Assembly (NCBI RefSeq): GCF_007858535.1
Contig: NZ_CP040174.1
Coordinates: 3,453,819-3,517,818 of the forward strand
DNA length: 64,000 bases
Direction of reading: 5' to 3'
Origin: Arthrobacter sp. UKPF54-2
GTDB lineage: Bacteria; Actinomycetota; Actinomycetes; Actinomycetales; Micrococcaceae
A model generated the notes under the pieces. It saw only the letters and a list, made by a program, of their open reading frames with translations. It was not told the origin of the DNA and ran no database searches. This document shows positions 33,575-42,624 of this stretch, piece after piece. The position numbers and the translations under genes were made by a program. How positions within the stretch are numbered: position 1 is the stretch's first letter; each line of letters starts with the position of its first letter.

Positions 33575-33604
33575 CTGGCCGGGCCCGTTTCCGGGTCCGG
33601 CCAG
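33575..33604 (-). terminator. Hairpin downstream of rbfA
   Basis: Two 13-nt arms (33575-33587, 33592-33604) pair with one wobble around TTTC, 18 nt after the rbfA stop codon on the minus strand. No U-run; likely the 3' end of the rimP-rbfA transcript. Confidence 0.55.
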
Positions 33605-33622
33605 GGCTGCTGGTGCTGGGCG

Positions 33623-34132
33623 CTACTTGTTGCTGTCCTCGTCGACGTCGCGGTCGACACTGAGGTCGGTGTCCTCTTCGTCGAAGTCGTCTTCGTCCAG
33701 CTCGACGTCCTCGGGGATGTCGCTCTTGTACGGGTCGGCGTCGCCGGCGTGCTTGGCGCTCGCCGCGAGGGCTGCCACCTCGGCGTCGCGCTTCTTGGCC
33801 TCCCGCAGCAGTTCCTCAAGGTTCGAGGCGACCACGGGGATCTGATCGGCGACGAACTCCAGCGTCGGCGTGAGCCGGACGGTGATGTTGCGGCCAACCT
33901 CCTGGCGCAGCACCCCCTTGGCCTTCTCCAACCCCTTTGCCGCGTCAGCCTGCGCCACCTCGTCGCCGAACACGGTGTAGTAAACCGTGGCGTGCTGCAG
34001 GTCGTTCGTCACCCGCGCATCGGTCACAGTGACGCCCTCCAGCCGCGGATCCTTCACCCTGCGGCCCAGCGCCTCGGCAACAACAACCTTAATCCGCTGC
34101 GCCAACTTGGCAGCCCGTGCGGGATCAGCCAT
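33623..34132 (-). CDS. rbfA: Ribosome-binding factor A
   Basis: RbfA helps mature the 30S subunit near helix 1 of 16S rRNA. The 169-residue protein has the KH-like RbfA domain (KVVVAEALGRRVKDPRLEGVTVTDARVT, FVADQIP) at about residues 1-110. It has a long acidic tail (DVELDEDDFDEEDTDLSVD) typical of actinobacteria. The ATG at 34132 has AGGAG 5 nt upstream and is preferred to the GTG two codons earlier. It follows infB after a gap holding a nested inverted repeat. Confidence 0.95.
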   Translation of the reverse strand: MADPARAAKLAQRIKVVVAEALGRRVKDPRLEGVTVTDARVTNDLQHATVYYTVFGDEVAQADAAKGLEKAKGVLRQEVGRNITVRLTPTLEFVADQIPVVASNLEELLREAKKRDAEVAALAASAKHAGDADPYKSDIPEDVELDEDDFDEEDTDLSVDRDVDEDSNK

Positions 34133-34231
34133 TTCCACTCCTAAAAAATTTGGATGTACGACGACGCGCTAGCGGTCCACATACACCTGGGGTTTGGTGC
34201 CACGCGCCTAAGTCAAGCCTACGACGGACTC

Positions 34232-34349
34232 CCGTTGGATTTTTTCCGGCGGCCTGGGAGTGGCATCGGGCCTGCCGGAGCTGGGCGGCCGACGTCGTCA
34301 GACGTTGGCCGCCCAGCGCAGGGGCGGGGCCGCCGGAAAAATCCAACGG
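34232..34349 (-). repeat. Nested inverted repeat between infB and rbfA
   Basis: Outer arms at 34232-34254 and 34328-34349 are complementary over 22 positions with one extra T. Inside them a second pair, GCTGGGCGGCC (34280-34290) and GGCCGCCCAGC (34307-34317), extends through ACGT/ACGT. The outer arms contain T6/A5 runs next to the stem. It could be an infB terminator, a processing site or a small MITE-like element. Confidence 0.65.
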
Positions 34350-34377
34350 CCCCGCACCTGTGTAACGCTAGCTCAGA

Positions 34378-37242
34378 CTAGACGCGCGGCTTTTCGCGCA
34401 TCTCGAAGGTCTCGATGATGTCACCCTCGTTGATGTCGTTGTACGAGCCAAGACCGATACCACACTCGAAGTCCGTGCGGACCTCGGTGGCGTCGTCCTT
34501 GAAGCGCTTGAGCGTCTCAACGGTGAGGTTGTCGCCGATGATCTTGCCGTCGCGGCTGATGCGGGCCTTGGCGTTGCGCCGGATAACACCGGAGCGGACG
34601 ATCGAGCCTGCAATGTTGCCGAACTTGGAGGAACGGAACACTTCGCGGACCTCGGCGGTGCCAAGCTGGACCTCTTCGTACTCCGGCTTGAGCATGCCCT
34701 TGAGGGCTGCTTCGATGTCATCGATTGCTGCGTAGATGACGGAGTAGAAGCGCATGTCCACGCCTTCGCGGTCTGCCAGTTCGGCAACACGCTCGGCGGG
34801 CTTGACGTTGAAGCCGATGATGACGGCGGAGTCGACCGTGGCCAGGTTGACGTCGTTCTGGGTGATCGCACCGACACCGCGGTGGATAACGCGGAGCTGG
34901 ACACCCTCGCCGACGTCGATCTTGAGCAGCGCGTCCTCGAGGGCTTCCACGGCACCGGACACGTCACCCTTGAGGATGAGGTTGAGGGTGTCGATCTTGC
35001 CATCGGCGACGGCCTGGTCGAAGTCTTCCAGGCTGATGCGCTTGCGGCGCTTGGCCAGGGCGGCGTTGCGGTCGGCGGCTTCACGCTTCTCGGCGATCTG
35101 GCGGGCGGTGCGCTCGTCAGCGGTCACGAAGAAGGTGTCGCCGGCGCGCGGCACGTTGGACAGACCCAGGACCTGCACGGGGCGGGACGGGCCAGCCTCG
35201 GTCAGGGCGCTGCCGTCGTCGTCGAACATCGCACGGACGCGGCCGTGGGCCGTGCCTGCGACGATCGTGTCGCCGACGTGCAGGGTGCCGGACTGAACCA
35301 GGACGGTAGCAACCGCGCCGCGGCCCTTGTCCAGGTTGGCTTCAATCGCGATACCGCGGGCGTCCTTGTTCGGGTTGGCGCGCATGTCCAGGGCTGCGTC
35401 CGCGGTGAGCAGGACAGCCTCGAGCAGCTCGTCGATGTTGAGGTTCTGGCGGGCAGAGACCTCCACGAACATGGTGTCGCCACCGTACTCTTCCGGAACC
35501 AGGCCGTACTCGGTCAGCTGGCCGCGGACCTTGTCCGGGTTGGCGCCTTCCTTGTCGATCTTGTTCACGGCCACGACGATCGGCACGTTGGCCGCCTGGG
35601 CGTGGTTGAGGGCCTCAATGGTCTGCGGCATCACACCGTCATCGGCTGCCACCACGAGGATGGCGATGTCGGTGACCTTCGCACCACGGGCACGCATGGC
35701 GGTGAACGCCTCGTGGCCCGGGGTGTCGATGAAGGTGATCTTGCGATCGGTGCCTTCGTGGTTGTGCGTTACCTGGTAGGCACCGATGTGCTGCGTGATG
35801 CCGCCGTGCTCGCCGGCCATAACGTCCGACTTGCGGATGGCATCGAGCAGCCGGGTCTTACCGTGGTCAACGTGACCCATAACGGTGACAACCGGAGGAC
35901 GTGCCTCGAGTTCCTCGTCGCCTTCGGCTTCCAGTTCGGCGTCGAAGTCGATGTCGAAACCGGAGAGCAGCTCGCGCTCTTCGTCTTCCGGGGACACAAC
36001 CTGGAGCTTGTAGCCAAGCTCCTCGCCGAGCAGGGCGAAGGTCTCTTCATCCAGCGACTGGGTGGCCGTGGCCATTTCGCCGAGGTGGAAGAGGACCGTC
36101 ACCAGTGCTGCGGGGTTTGCCTCGATCTTGTCGGCAAAGTCCGTGATGGACGAGCCGCGGCGGAGCCGGACGACGGTGTTGCCGTCGCCGCGGGGTACGC
36201 TCACGCCACCCAGCGACGGAGCACTCATCTGCTCGAGTTCCTGGCGCTTGGCACGCTTCGACTTGCGCTGCTTGCCACGGCCTGCGCCGCCCTTACCGAA
36301 GGCACCCTGGGTGCCGCCGCGGCCGCGGCCGCCCTTGCCGAAGCCACCACCGGCCGGAGCGCCGCCACCGGCACCGGGAGCACCGGTACCTGGAGCGCCA
36401 CCCGGACGGCCCGGGCCACGGCCGCCGCCGCCGGGACGGCCTGCACCAGCGGGTGCGGGACGTTCGGTGCGGTTGGGCATCATGCCGGGGGTCGGACGGT
36501 TTCCGCCGGCGCCGGGACGGGCGCCGGGTGCGCCGGCCGGACGCGGAGCGCCCGGACGTGCGCCGGCAGCGCCGGCCGGACGGGGAGCGCCCGGACGGGG
36601 ACCGCCGGGGCCTGCTGCGGGACGCGGGCCGCCGGGGCGTTCACCCTCGGTGCGGCTTCCGCCCGGACGCGGCATGCCCTGGGAAGGTGCGAACGGGTTG
36701 TTGCCCGGACGCGCGCTGCGTTCGTTGTCGCCGCCGCGGCCGCGGGGCATGCCCTGCGACGTGGCGAACGGGTTGTTGCCGGGGCGCGGGCCACCCGGAC
36801 GCGGTGCCGAGCCGCCCTGGCGTGCCGGAGCAGCCGGGGTCTCAGCCTTCGGAGCCGGACGTGCGCCAGGCTTTGCGCCAGCGGACGGGGCCGCCGGCGC
36901 CTCGGCAGCCGGTGCGGCGGCAGGGGCTGCGGCCGGAGCCGAAGCGGCCGGAGCGGGCGCCGGAGCTTCAGCCTTGGTTTCGGCGGCCTTCGGCGCAGCC
37001 GGGGCCGGCGCGGGCGCCGGTGCTGAAGCTGCGGGGCTGGCCTTGGGGGCGGACGCGGGCGCTTCGGACTTCGGAGCGGCGGGCGCGTCGGGGTAGGCGT
37101 TGCGGAGTTTCCGCACCACCGGGGCCTCAATGGTGGAAGAGGCGGAGCGAACGAATTCGCCCAGTTCCTGCAGTTTGGTTACTGCATCTTTGGAAGTGAT
37201 ACCGAGCTCTTTAGCAAGCTCATGTACGCGGACCTTGGCCAC
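34378..37242 (-). CDS. infB: Translation initiation factor IF-2
   Basis: IF-2 is the GTPase that brings fMet-tRNA to the 30S subunit. The 954-residue protein has an N-terminal IF2_N helix domain ([20 protein letters not shown]), a Pro/Ala/Gly/Arg-rich disordered stretch from about 65 to 330, and then the G domain with [14 protein letters not shown] and NKID. Domains II-IV follow, ending in a typical C-terminus ([20 protein letters not shown]). The long disordered region is usual for actinobacteria. It follows ylxR after about 150 bp. Confidence 0.98.
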   Translation of the reverse strand: MAKVRVHELAKELGITSKDAVTKLQELGEFVRSASSTIEAPVVRKLRNAYPDAPAAPKSEAPASAPKASPAASAPAPAPAPAAPKAAETKAEAPAPAPAASAPAAAPAAAPAAEAPAAPSAGAKPGARPAPKAETPAAPARQGGSAPRPGGPRPGNNPFATSQGMPRGRGGDNERSARPGNNPFAPSQGMPRPGGSRTEGERPGGPRPAAGPGGPRPGAPRPAGAAGARPGAPRPAGAPGARPGAGGNRPTPGMMPNRTERPAPAGAGRPGGGGRGPGRPGGAPGTGAPGAGGGAPAGGGFGKGGRGRGGTQGAFGKGGAGRGKQRKSKRAKRQELEQMSAPSLGGVSVPRGDGNTVVRLRRGSSITDFADKIEANPAALVTVLFHLGEMATATQSLDEETFALLGEELGYKLQVVSPEDEERELLSGFDIDFDAELEAEGDEELEARPPVVTVMGHVDHGKTRLLDAIRKSDVMAGEHGGITQHIGAYQVTHNHEGTDRKITFIDTPGHEAFTAMRARGAKVTDIAILVVAADDGVMPQTIEALNHAQAANVPIVVAVNKIDKEGANPDKVRGQLTEYGLVPEEYGGDTMFVEVSARQNLNIDELLEAVLLTADAALDMRANPNKDARGIAIEANLDKGRGAVATVLVQSGTLHVGDTIVAGTAHGRVRAMFDDDGSALTEAGPSRPVQVLGLSNVPRAGDTFFVTADERTARQIAEKREAADRNAALAKRRKRISLEDFDQAVADGKIDTLNLILKGDVSGAVEALEDALLKIDVGEGVQLRVIHRGVGAITQNDVNLATVDSAVIIGFNVKPAERVAELADREGVDMRFYSVIYAAIDDIEAALKGMLKPEYEEVQLGTAEVREVFRSSKFGNIAGSIVRSGVIRRNAKARISRDGKIIGDNLTVETLKRFKDDATEVRTDFECGIGLGSYNDINEGDIIETFEMREKPRV

Positions 37243-37394
37243 ATTTCTCCTGTCTCGGTCCGCACCGAGCCAGGCACGAACCGTCTACTTCTTACTGCGG
37301 GCCTCCGCCGCGAGTGCAGCTGAAAGGCCCATTGCAGAGCGCAACAAAGTTGTCATCGTTGCGCACTCATCGCTGGGAACTCATCGGGTTTCCA

Positions 37395-37736
37395 TCAGTT
37401 TTCTGACCCGCTTTCAGGTTGGACGGTTGTTGCTGCGGCCACCGGGGTGCCCGCTGCTTGCGTGCCTGCCAGGATCCGGCGCTCGACGTCGGCGGTTCCG
37501 GAGGCCCCGTTGAGGGCGCGTCCGAACGCTCGACGTTTGACCGCCAGTGCCAGGCACTTTTCGCTGGGGTGCAGCCATGCTCCCCTGCCAGCCATCCGGC
37601 GTCGTTCATCGACCACAACAGCGGACGAACCGCTGGCGCCGGCGACGAGCCGGAGAAGCTCCGACCGCGAACCCTTTTGCCGGCATCCGATGCAGGTACG
37701 CTGCGGCTGATCCTCGAGGTGTTGCACTGGTGCCAC
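37395..37736 (-). CDS. ylxR: YlxR-family RNA-binding protein
   Basis: This 113-residue protein has the YlxR motif RTCIGCRQKGSRSELLRLV and GRGAWLHPSEKCLALAVKRRAFGRAL, found between nusA and infB in most Gram-positives. It binds nucleic acid and is proposed to act in transcription or ribosome work. The start is uncertain: I used the GTG at 37736 with AGGAAG upstream; a GTG at 37790 would add 18 residues that look non-native. Confidence 0.85.
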   Translation of the reverse strand: MAPVQHLEDQPQRTCIGCRQKGSRSELLRLVAGASGSSAVVVDERRRMAGRGAWLHPSEKCLALAVKRRAFGRALNGASGTADVERRILAGTQAAGTPVAAATTVQPESGSEN

Positions 37737-37833
37737 GTCCGAGTATCTTCCTGCCTGTACCTGACTGCCTGCCCGAGGGCACGCGGACACCGGCCCTTAG
37801 GCGCGGTCATGTCTATTCTAGCCCCTCCGGCGC

Positions 37834-37861
37834 CCGGACCCCGAACTGGCGGGGATTCCGG
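37834..37861 (-). other. Hairpin in the nusA-ylxR gap
   Basis: Arms CCGGACCCCG (37834-37843) and CGGGGATTCCGG (37850-37861) pair with a 2-nt bulge around AACTGG. It lies 29 bp after the nusA stop on the minus strand. A TAGAAT box at 37815-37820 beyond it could be an internal -10 for ylxR-infB, though no -35 is visible. Confidence 0.4.
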
Positions 37862-37889
37862 GGCCGGCGTACGGGGCCTGAGGTGTGGC

Positions 37890-38870
37890 CTATTTGTCGC
37901 GGTTCTCCGCGGCGTCGGAGACGATGTCGATCCGCCAACCGGTGAGCTTGGCGGCCAGGCGGGCGTTCTGGCCTTCCTTGCCGATGGCGAGGGAGAGCTG
38001 GTAGTCCGGCACGACCACGCGGGCGGACCGGGCGGCCTCGTCCGTGATGGTGACCGAATTCACGCGCGACGGCGAGAGCGCACTGGCGATGAACGTCGCC
38101 GGATCGTCGCTGTAGTCCACGATGTCGATCTTTTCGTCGTTCAGCTCGGTCATCACGGCGCGGACCCGGGAGCCCATCTCGCCGATGCAGGCGCCCTTGG
38201 CGTTGATGCCGGGGGTGTTCGCCTTGACCGCGATCTTGGTGCGGTGGCCGGCTTCGCGGGCCAGGGCCACAATCTCGACCGACCGGTCCGCGATCTCCGG
38301 GACCTCCAGTTCGAAGAGCTTCCGCACGAGGCCGGGGTGGGACCGGGAGAGGGTGATGGAGGGGCCCTTGGTGCCGCGGTGCACGTCGATCACGAACGCC
38401 CGGAGCCGGTTGCCGTGGGTGTACTTCTCGCCAGGTACCTGCTCGGGCGGGGGCAGCAGCGCCTCCACGGTTCCGAGGTTGACCTGGATCATGTGCGGGT
38501 TGTTGCCCTGCTGGATGGTGCCGGCAACGAGTTCGCCCTCGCGGCCCTTGAACTGGCCCAGCACGTTGTCGTCCTCGGCGTCGCGCAGGCGCTGCAGGAT
38601 GATCTGCCGCGCGGTGCTCGCCGCGATCCGTCCGAACCCGGCCGGGGTGTCCTCGAATTCGCCGATGGGGGCGCCGTCGTCGTCGATCTCGGTGGCCCAG
38701 ATGGTCACGTGGCCGCTCTTGCGGTCCAGCTCCGCCCGGGCCTTCTCGAAGGCGCCCGGCGTCTTGTGGTAGGCCACCAGGAGGGCCTGCTCGATGGTCG
38801 GAATCAGGAGATCCAGCGGGATTTCGCGCTCACGCTCCAGGAGTCTCAGTGCGCTCATGTCAATATCCAT
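37890..38870 (-). CDS. nusA: Transcription termination/antitermination factor NusA
   Basis: NusA binds RNA polymerase and nascent RNA to control pausing and termination. The 326-residue protein has the N-terminal polymerase-binding domain, an S1 domain (around [20 protein letters not shown]), and two KH domains ([34 protein letters not shown]). It ends without the C-terminal acidic repeats of E. coli, as usual in actinobacteria. Its ATG shares one base with the rimP TAA (TAATG), with GGAGG just upstream. Confidence 0.97.
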   Translation of the reverse strand: MDIDMSALRLLEREREIPLDLLIPTIEQALLVAYHKTPGAFEKARAELDRKSGHVTIWATEIDDDGAPIGEFEDTPAGFGRIAASTARQIILQRLRDAEDDNVLGQFKGREGELVAGTIQQGNNPHMIQVNLGTVEALLPPPEQVPGEKYTHGNRLRAFVIDVHRGTKGPSITLSRSHPGLVRKLFELEVPEIADRSVEIVALAREAGHRTKIAVKANTPGINAKGACIGEMGSRVRAVMTELNDEKIDIVDYSDDPATFIASALSPSRVNSVTITDEAARSARVVVPDYQLSLAIGKEGQNARLAAKLTGWRIDIVSDAAENRDK

Positions 38871-39484
38871 TAGGCCTCCTCGGAAGGTCCATTGTCGTTC
38901 TCCAGACCGGCCTCTTCGAGGTGGCTGAACTCTATCTCGACTTTTCCGCTGCGGATCCTGTCGAAAGGAAGCTTGACGGGATCGCCCTGCTTGGGCTTCA
39001 TCCCCTTTTTGACGGTCAGTTCCGGGACCAGGGTCACGCCGCCGTCGTCCACGGACTGGATACGGCCGGTAACGTTGTCGCCCTGGATCACGTTGACCGT
39101 GACGAGGCGTCCGCGGGCACGGTGCCAGTGCCGCTCCTCGGTGAGCGGTCGGCCGACGCCGGGCGAGGACACCTCAAGATCGTAGGGCCGCGAGTCGGTG
39201 CTCGGGTCGTTGTCCAGGATGTCCGAGAGGGTCTTGGAGATCTCGGCGATGACGTCGAGGCTGACGCCTCCGGTTTCCTCTTGCGGCAGGTCCACCACCA
39301 CGTGGACCACGCGGTTGGCCCCGGCAACGTGGATCGAAACGTCCTCCAGGTACAGCCGGTTGGCCAGGACCGCAGGCTCGAGGAGCGCGTACAGGCGCTC
39401 GGCCTCCAGATTGTGAGCGGGTGCGGCTTCAGCCTTCCCCGTCCCGGTCCGGTCTGTTGAAGTCGTGGCTTCTGCGTTGGTCAT
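38870..39484 (-). CDS. rimP: Ribosome maturation factor RimP
   Basis: RimP is needed for 30S assembly. The 204-residue protein has the conserved [18 protein letters not shown] and an N-terminal domain with [26 protein letters not shown]. It is the first gene of the rimP-nusA-ylxR-infB-rbfA set, with SD GGGAGG. Candidate -10 sequences (TAGGCT or TAGACA) lie about 40-50 nt upstream in the divergent gap. Confidence 0.95.
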   Translation of the reverse strand: MTNAEATTSTDRTGTGKAEAAPAHNLEAERLYALLEPAVLANRLYLEDVSIHVAGANRVVHVVVDLPQEETGGVSLDVIAEISKTLSDILDNDPSTDSRPYDLEVSSPGVGRPLTEERHWHRARGRLVTVNVIQGDNVTGRIQSVDDGGVTLVPELTVKKGMKPKQGDPVKLPFDRIRSGKVEIEFSHLEEAGLENDNGPSEEA

Positions 39485-39580
39485 GATGCCGCCCGCCTCC
39501 CGCTAGATGATGTTGTGTCTACTAGCCTAGCGATATTCCCGGCGCCGTGGTGCATGGAGTTCCCGGCCGAGCTGCCAACC

Positions 39581-40711
39581 ATGACAACATGGTCTGTTGT
39601 GAAAGACGACAGCAGGGAAAATCGACGGCGGGCCCGGCTGCCCCGGCACCTCCCCCGCCTCGCCCTCCTCGCCTGCCTCGCCCTTGTAGTGATCAGCCTG
39701 GGCATGGTGTTGCAGCCCGGAAAACCGCAGGAACCGCAGGAACCGCCGCCCTCCGAGCGCGCCCGTGCCGCGGCCCTGGCCGATGCCCTGCAGCTGAAGG
39801 CCGCCGGCGAACAGCTCGGCGCTGCCCCTTCCGACCCCGCCATTGCCGCCCCGGCGGCCGCCGCGCTGCCCGCCGTGACGCGCACTGTGAGTTTGCTGAC
39901 AACGCAGGCCCGGGCCCTGCTGCCCGGCCCGGTGCAGGCTGCCCAACCGGCGCCGACTACTTCGGCGCCGACCGCATCAGCGCCGGCCACCGTCACCAAC
40001 CTGGTTGCAGACCTCGCACGCAGCGGTCGGCAGCGGCTCACCGATGCGGCCGCGGCCGACGGCGGAATGGCCCGGCTACTGGCCGCCGTCGGGACCGGGC
40101 AACTACTGCAGTCCTCCTCGCTTGCCGCCGCGGCCGGTATTCCGGACCCGGCGGCCGGACTGCCGGACCTTGGCCCGGCCGCCGCGGCCACTGCCGGACC
40201 GTCCTGCCCGGCCGCGCCGGCGTCGGCCGGGGCGCCCGGCGGCAGCGGCGCCGGCACCGGCGCGGACGGGAATGCGGGCCTGCCCGGCGCCCTCGCGGCC
40301 CTCATCCGCACCGAACTGGAAACCGTCTACGACTACCAGGTGGCGCTGACCCGGCTGGACGGCGCAGCAGCGAAGACAGCCGCCGAGGACCTCGCACGGC
40401 ACGAGGCACTCGTCGCCGGCGCGGAATCCCTGAGCCGCGCGCACTGCGCCCCGATCCCGCCACGGGAAGCCGGCTACGCCCTGGACCCTGCGTTCCTGGC
40501 CTCCCCCGGACCCGGGTTGGCTGCGCTGGAGACCGCCGCGCTGCCGGCCTACGGCGATCTGGTGGCTTTCAGCGACGGTGACACCCGGCGGTGGGCCATC
40601 ACCGGGCTCGTGGCTGCCGCACGACGGGCCGCGTTTTGGGGCGCCACCACTGACGCGGTTCCGGGACTGGCCGCCGATCCGGCGACGTTCCCCACCCTGC
40701 CCTCCGGCTGA
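39581..40711 (+). CDS. DUF4439 (ferritin-like) domain protein with N-terminal membrane anchor
   Basis: The protein (376 residues from the ATG at 39581) has a basic N-terminus, one hydrophobic segment LALLACLALVVISLGMVL and a long Ala/Pro-rich region. A C-terminal helical domain (RTELETVYDYQVALTRLDGAAAKTAAEDLARHEALVAGAE) fits DUF4439, a ferritin-like four-helix fold; the E/H residues could bind metal. The start could also be the GTG at 39599. It is divergent from rimP and followed by a VIT-type metal transporter gene, which hints at iron or manganese handling at the membrane. Confidence 0.78.
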   Translation: MTTWSVVKDDSRENRRRARLPRHLPRLALLACLALVVISLGMVLQPGKPQEPQEPPPSERARAAALADALQLKAAGEQLGAAPSDPAIAAPAAAALPAVTRTVSLLTTQARALLPGPVQAAQPAPTTSAPTASAPATVTNLVADLARSGRQRLTDAAAADGGMARLLAAVGTGQLLQSSSLAAAAGIPDPAAGLPDLGPAAAATAGPSCPAAPASAGAPGGSGAGTGADGNAGLPGALAALIRTELETVYDYQVALTRLDGAAAKTAAEDLARHEALVAGAESLSRAHCAPIPPREAGYALDPAFLASPGPGLAALETAALPAYGDLVAFSDGDTRRWAITGLVAAARRAAFWGATTDAVPGLAADPATFPTLPSG

Positions 40712-40809
40712 GCGCGCTTGCGCTGACAAGACCTCCGGGCAAGGTCAGGCTTATTGTGCTTAGCCTTCCAATACTGGTCAGCCGCGTCCGCCAATGATTT
40801 GCTGTACTC

Positions 40810-41541
40810 ATGGAAACCAGCGGCGCAGCAACCCTTCATGACAACGAACCCCACCGCAACGACATCGCGCACCGGCTGAACTGGCTCCGCGCCGGCGTGC
40901 TGGGTGCCAATGACGGCATTGTCTCGGTCGCCGCCATCGTGGTCGGCGTCGCCGGTGTCACCACCGATTCGGGCCCCATCCTGATCGCCGGCGCTGCCGG
41001 CGTCGTGGGGGGCGCCATCTCGATGGCGCTGGGCGAATACGTCTCCGTGAGCAGCCAGAAGGACAGCCAGCAGGCCCTGATCGAGAAGGAGCGCCGGGAA
41101 CTGGCCGAGCAGCCCGAGGAGGAACTCGCCGAACTCGCCGCCATCTACCAGGGCAAGGGACTCAGCCAGGAGACCGCCCACCGGGTGGCCACGGAACTGA
41201 CCGCGCACGATGCCCTCGGCGCGCATTTGTCGGCCGAACTCCACATCGACGAGACGGACATCGTCAGCCCCTGGCATGCGGCCTTCGCCTCCGCCATGGC
41301 CTTCCTGGTCGGCGCCATCCTGCCCATGCTCGCCATCCTGCTCCCGCCGGAGAACATCCGCGTCCCGCTGACCTTCGTGGCGGTGCTGGTGGCCCTCGCG
41401 GCGACCGGTGCCATCGGCGCCTGGATCGGCGGCGGCTCCAAGATGAAGGCGGCCGTCCGGGTGGTGATCGGTGGCGCCGCCGCACTGGTGGCGACCTTCC
41501 TGATCGGCAGCTGGCTGGGTGCCAGCGGGGTCGTCGCCTAA
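40810..41541 (+). CDS. VIT1/CCC1-family metal transporter
   Basis: This 243-residue membrane protein has the VIT family features NDGIVSVAAIVVGVAGV (first segment), AISMALGEYVSVSSQKDS and a cytoplasmic helical part rich in Glu (EKERRELAEQPEEELAELA). The last three segments are FASAMAFLVGAILPMLAIL, LTFVAVLVALAATGAIGAW and AAALVATFLIGSWLG. Family members move Fe2+ or Mn2+ in exchange for protons. In bacteria it would export metal from the cytoplasm. Confidence 0.9.
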   Translation: METSGAATLHDNEPHRNDIAHRLNWLRAGVLGANDGIVSVAAIVVGVAGVTTDSGPILIAGAAGVVGGAISMALGEYVSVSSQKDSQQALIEKERRELAEQPEEELAELAAIYQGKGLSQETAHRVATELTAHDALGAHLSAELHIDETDIVSPWHAAFASAMAFLVGAILPMLAILLPPENIRVPLTFVAVLVALAATGAIGAWIGGGSKMKAAVRVVIGGAAALVATFLIGSWLGASGVVA

Positions 41542-41549
41542 GCGGAAAC

Positions 41550-41555
41550 TACGCT
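41550..41555 (+). promoter_or_regulatory. -10 box (TACGCT) of the APH-like gene
   Basis: TACGCT, then GGAGTCG (7 nt), then ATG at 41563. GGAG could also act as an SD in a transcript starting further upstream. Confidence 0.4.
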
Positions 41556-41562
41556 GGAGTCG

Positions 41563-42624
41563 ATGACCACGCCAGCAGCCGTTCCAATCCCGCCCGGGCT
41601 CGCCCGCCGCTACAGCCGCAGCGCCGAGGGCCGGGCCTGGCTGGCCTCACTGCCCCAACTGATCTCCGGGTGCCTAGCGCGGTGGGAGCTGGTCCCCGAC
41701 CTGGCACCCGGCGCCCTGCCGTGGCACGGCCACGGCGCCGTCGTCGTCCCGGTCCGCAGTCACCGCGCCGAGGCTACCGGCTCTGCCGTCCTCAAGATCG
41801 CCTATCCGCACGATGAAGCGCTTGTGGAACCCCACGCCCTCGCCCTGTGGCAGGGGGACGGCGCCGTACGGCTGCTGGACAGCGACGCCGGTGCCGGTGC
41901 GCTGCTGCTGGAACGGCTCGATGCCGGACGCTCGCTTCAGGACGAGCCGATGGACGTGGCAGTTCCGGTCTGGGGCGGCCTGGTCCGCAGCTTGGGCCTG
42001 ACGCCGGACGGCCGGCCCCAGTGGCGGGAGTTCGGCCAGGTTGCCGCCCGCGCCGAACAGTGGAGCGATGAGCTGCCGGAGAGCTGGCAACGGCTCGGCC
42101 GGCCCTTCCCGCGCTGGTTGCTGGAGGCGGCCCTGGAGGTCTGCCAGACCAGGGGCGCCGTCGGCCGGCGTTCCGGCACGGACGTGCTGGTCCACACCGA
42201 CCTGCACTTCCTGAACATCCTCGCCGTGCCCGGCACTGCGGCTGGATCGGGCCCGGAAGGCTCTGCGGCCGCGGACTTCAAGGCGATCGACCCGCAGCCG
42301 ATGGTCGGCGAAGCGGAGTTCGCGGTGGCGCCGCTGCTCTGGAACCGGCTGGCCGAATTGCCACGTTCCGGCCCCGGCGAGGCCCTCCTGGAGCGCTGCT
42401 TCGACTTCAGCGCCGCCGCGGGGCTCGACGGCGAGGCCGCCCGGCAGTGGGCGGTGGCCCGGGAGGTGGAGAACGCCTTGTGGTACGCGGCCAGGCGGGG
42501 CCACGGCGGTGACCTGGCCCGCTCGCTGTGGGTGGCCAGCACACTTGCCGGCAACACCCTGGACGGCCTGCCTGCCGCGTATGAGCTGCCCGCGCCCGGA
42601 GCCTCGGCCAGCCCGCCGGGCTAG
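41563..42624 (+). CDS. Aminoglycoside O-phosphotransferase, APH(6)/hydroxyurea-kinase family
   Basis: This 353-residue kinase-fold protein has an ATP-binding lysine region (SAVLKIAYPHDEALVEPHAL), the catalytic loop VHTDLHFLNIL (HxDxxxxN) and the metal-binding aspartate in KAIDPQPMVGEAEF. The arrangement matches APH(6) streptomycin kinases and the hydroxyurea phosphotransferase group. Most chromosomal members have unknown small-molecule substrates, so resistance should not be assumed. Its stop codon lies in CTAG, shared palindromically with the stop of the convergent decarboxylase gene. Confidence 0.85.
   Translation: MTTPAAVPIPPGLARRYSRSAEGRAWLASLPQLISGCLARWELVPDLAPGALPWHGHGAVVVPVRSHRAEATGSAVLKIAYPHDEALVEPHALALWQGDGAVRLLDSDAGAGALLLERLDAGRSLQDEPMDVAVPVWGGLVRSLGLTPDGRPQWREFGQVAARAEQWSDELPESWQRLGRPFPRWLLEAALEVCQTRGAVGRRSGTDVLVHTDLHFLNILAVPGTAAGSGPEGSAAADFKAIDPQPMVGEAEFAVAPLLWNRLAELPRSGPGEALLERCFDFSAAAGLDGEAARQWAVAREVENALWYAARRGHGGDLARSLWVASTLAGNTLDGLPAAYELPAPGASASPPG

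Noticed and set aside
41563..42624. A clinical-type streptomycin resistance gene
   Set aside because: The protein fits the APH(6)/hydroxyurea kinase family, but it lies among chromosomal genes with normal composition and no mobile element, so resistance cannot be claimed.
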